A program made the position numbers and the translations under genes. From assembly GCF_001591505.1 (NCBI RefSeq), contig NZ_BCVA01000056.1, forward strand, positions 1 to 32,018: 32,018 nt of DNA. The letters run 5' to 3'. Source of the stretch: Neobacillus niacini NBRC 15566. GTDB taxonomy: Bacteria > Bacillota > Bacilli > Bacillales > Cytobacillaceae. The notes under the pieces were generated by a model. The model did no database searches and was not told the DNA's origin. It was given only the letters and a program-made list of their open reading frames with translations. Shown in pieces: positions 31,939 through 32,018 of the stretch (position 1 is its first letter; each line of letters opens with the position of its first letter).

Positions 31939-32010
31939 TGACCCCTACGGGATTCGAACCCGTGTTACCGCCGTGAAAGGGCGGTGTCTTAACCGCTTGA
32001 CCAAGGGGCC
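31939..32010 (-). tRNA. tRNA-Glu (anticodon UUC)
   Basis: The minus strand folds as a cloverleaf. The acceptor is GGCCCCT/AGGGGTC with discriminator A, the anticodon arm CCGCC-CTTTCAC-GGCGG has anticodon TTC, and the T arm is CGGGT-TCGAATC-CCGTA. It is 72 nt long. The 3' CCA is not encoded (TAC follows), so it must be added by the CCA-adding enzyme. It is probably the last gene of a tRNA or rRNA cluster entering from the right, since a terminator follows. Confidence 0.95.
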
Positions 32011-32018
32011 AAATAATT

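Overview
The window is a chromosomal segment of a low-GC, endospore-former-type Bacillaceae, in the Bacillus/Neobacillus range. The evidence is the protein sequences, the strong AGGAGG-type ribosome binding sites, the Bacillus-style S-box leader of metK, a CcpN-type operator at pckA, and a gene order that follows the ytm-ytl-ytk-luxS-men-glg part of the Bacillus subtilis map. It is mostly core metabolism. I see no prophage, CRISPR array, insertion sequence or defence island.

Layout. Positions 1-233 hold a degenerate tandem array with a 52-bp period and no gene. asnB (asparagine synthetase) and metK (SAM synthetase, under a SAM-I riboswitch) follow on the minus strand, then pckA (PEP carboxykinase) on the plus strand with a CcpN-like box over its -10. 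ytmB and ytmA (minus) face ytlA-ytlC-ytlD (plus, an NMT1/SsuA-type ABC importer). ytkD (Nudix) and an uncharacterised 105-residue protein are minus. Two small plus-strand genes (DUF6154-like and YtzI-like) precede luxS (minus), yidD (plus), a beta-carbonic anhydrase (minus), an orphan Zn-binding lipoprotein znuA with Zur-like boxes (plus), and a 52-residue Cys-rich DUF1540 protein (plus).

The menaquinone cluster occupies about 14.25-23.06 kb. menF-menD-menH-menB runs as a tightly packed minus-strand unit ending in a terminator; menE-menC follow on the same strand as a possibly separate unit; menA is divergent on the plus strand. Together these take chorismate to demethylmenaquinone. From 23.1 to 31.0 kb lies the complete minus-strand glycogen operon glgB-glgC-glgD-glgA-glgP, whose neighbouring genes overlap or nearly abut.

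The least ordinary part is the roughly 0.9 kb upstream of glgB (31.0-31.94 kb). It contains a possible small membrane-protein ORF with an extended -10 promoter and strong SD, an exact match to the cre consensus inside that ORF, and plus-strand remnants of two dead genes, one recognisably MazG-like. A tRNA-Glu gene without an encoded CCA end closes the window. No clearly new multi-gene system is visible; the interest is in regulatory sites, gene decay and small ORFs.
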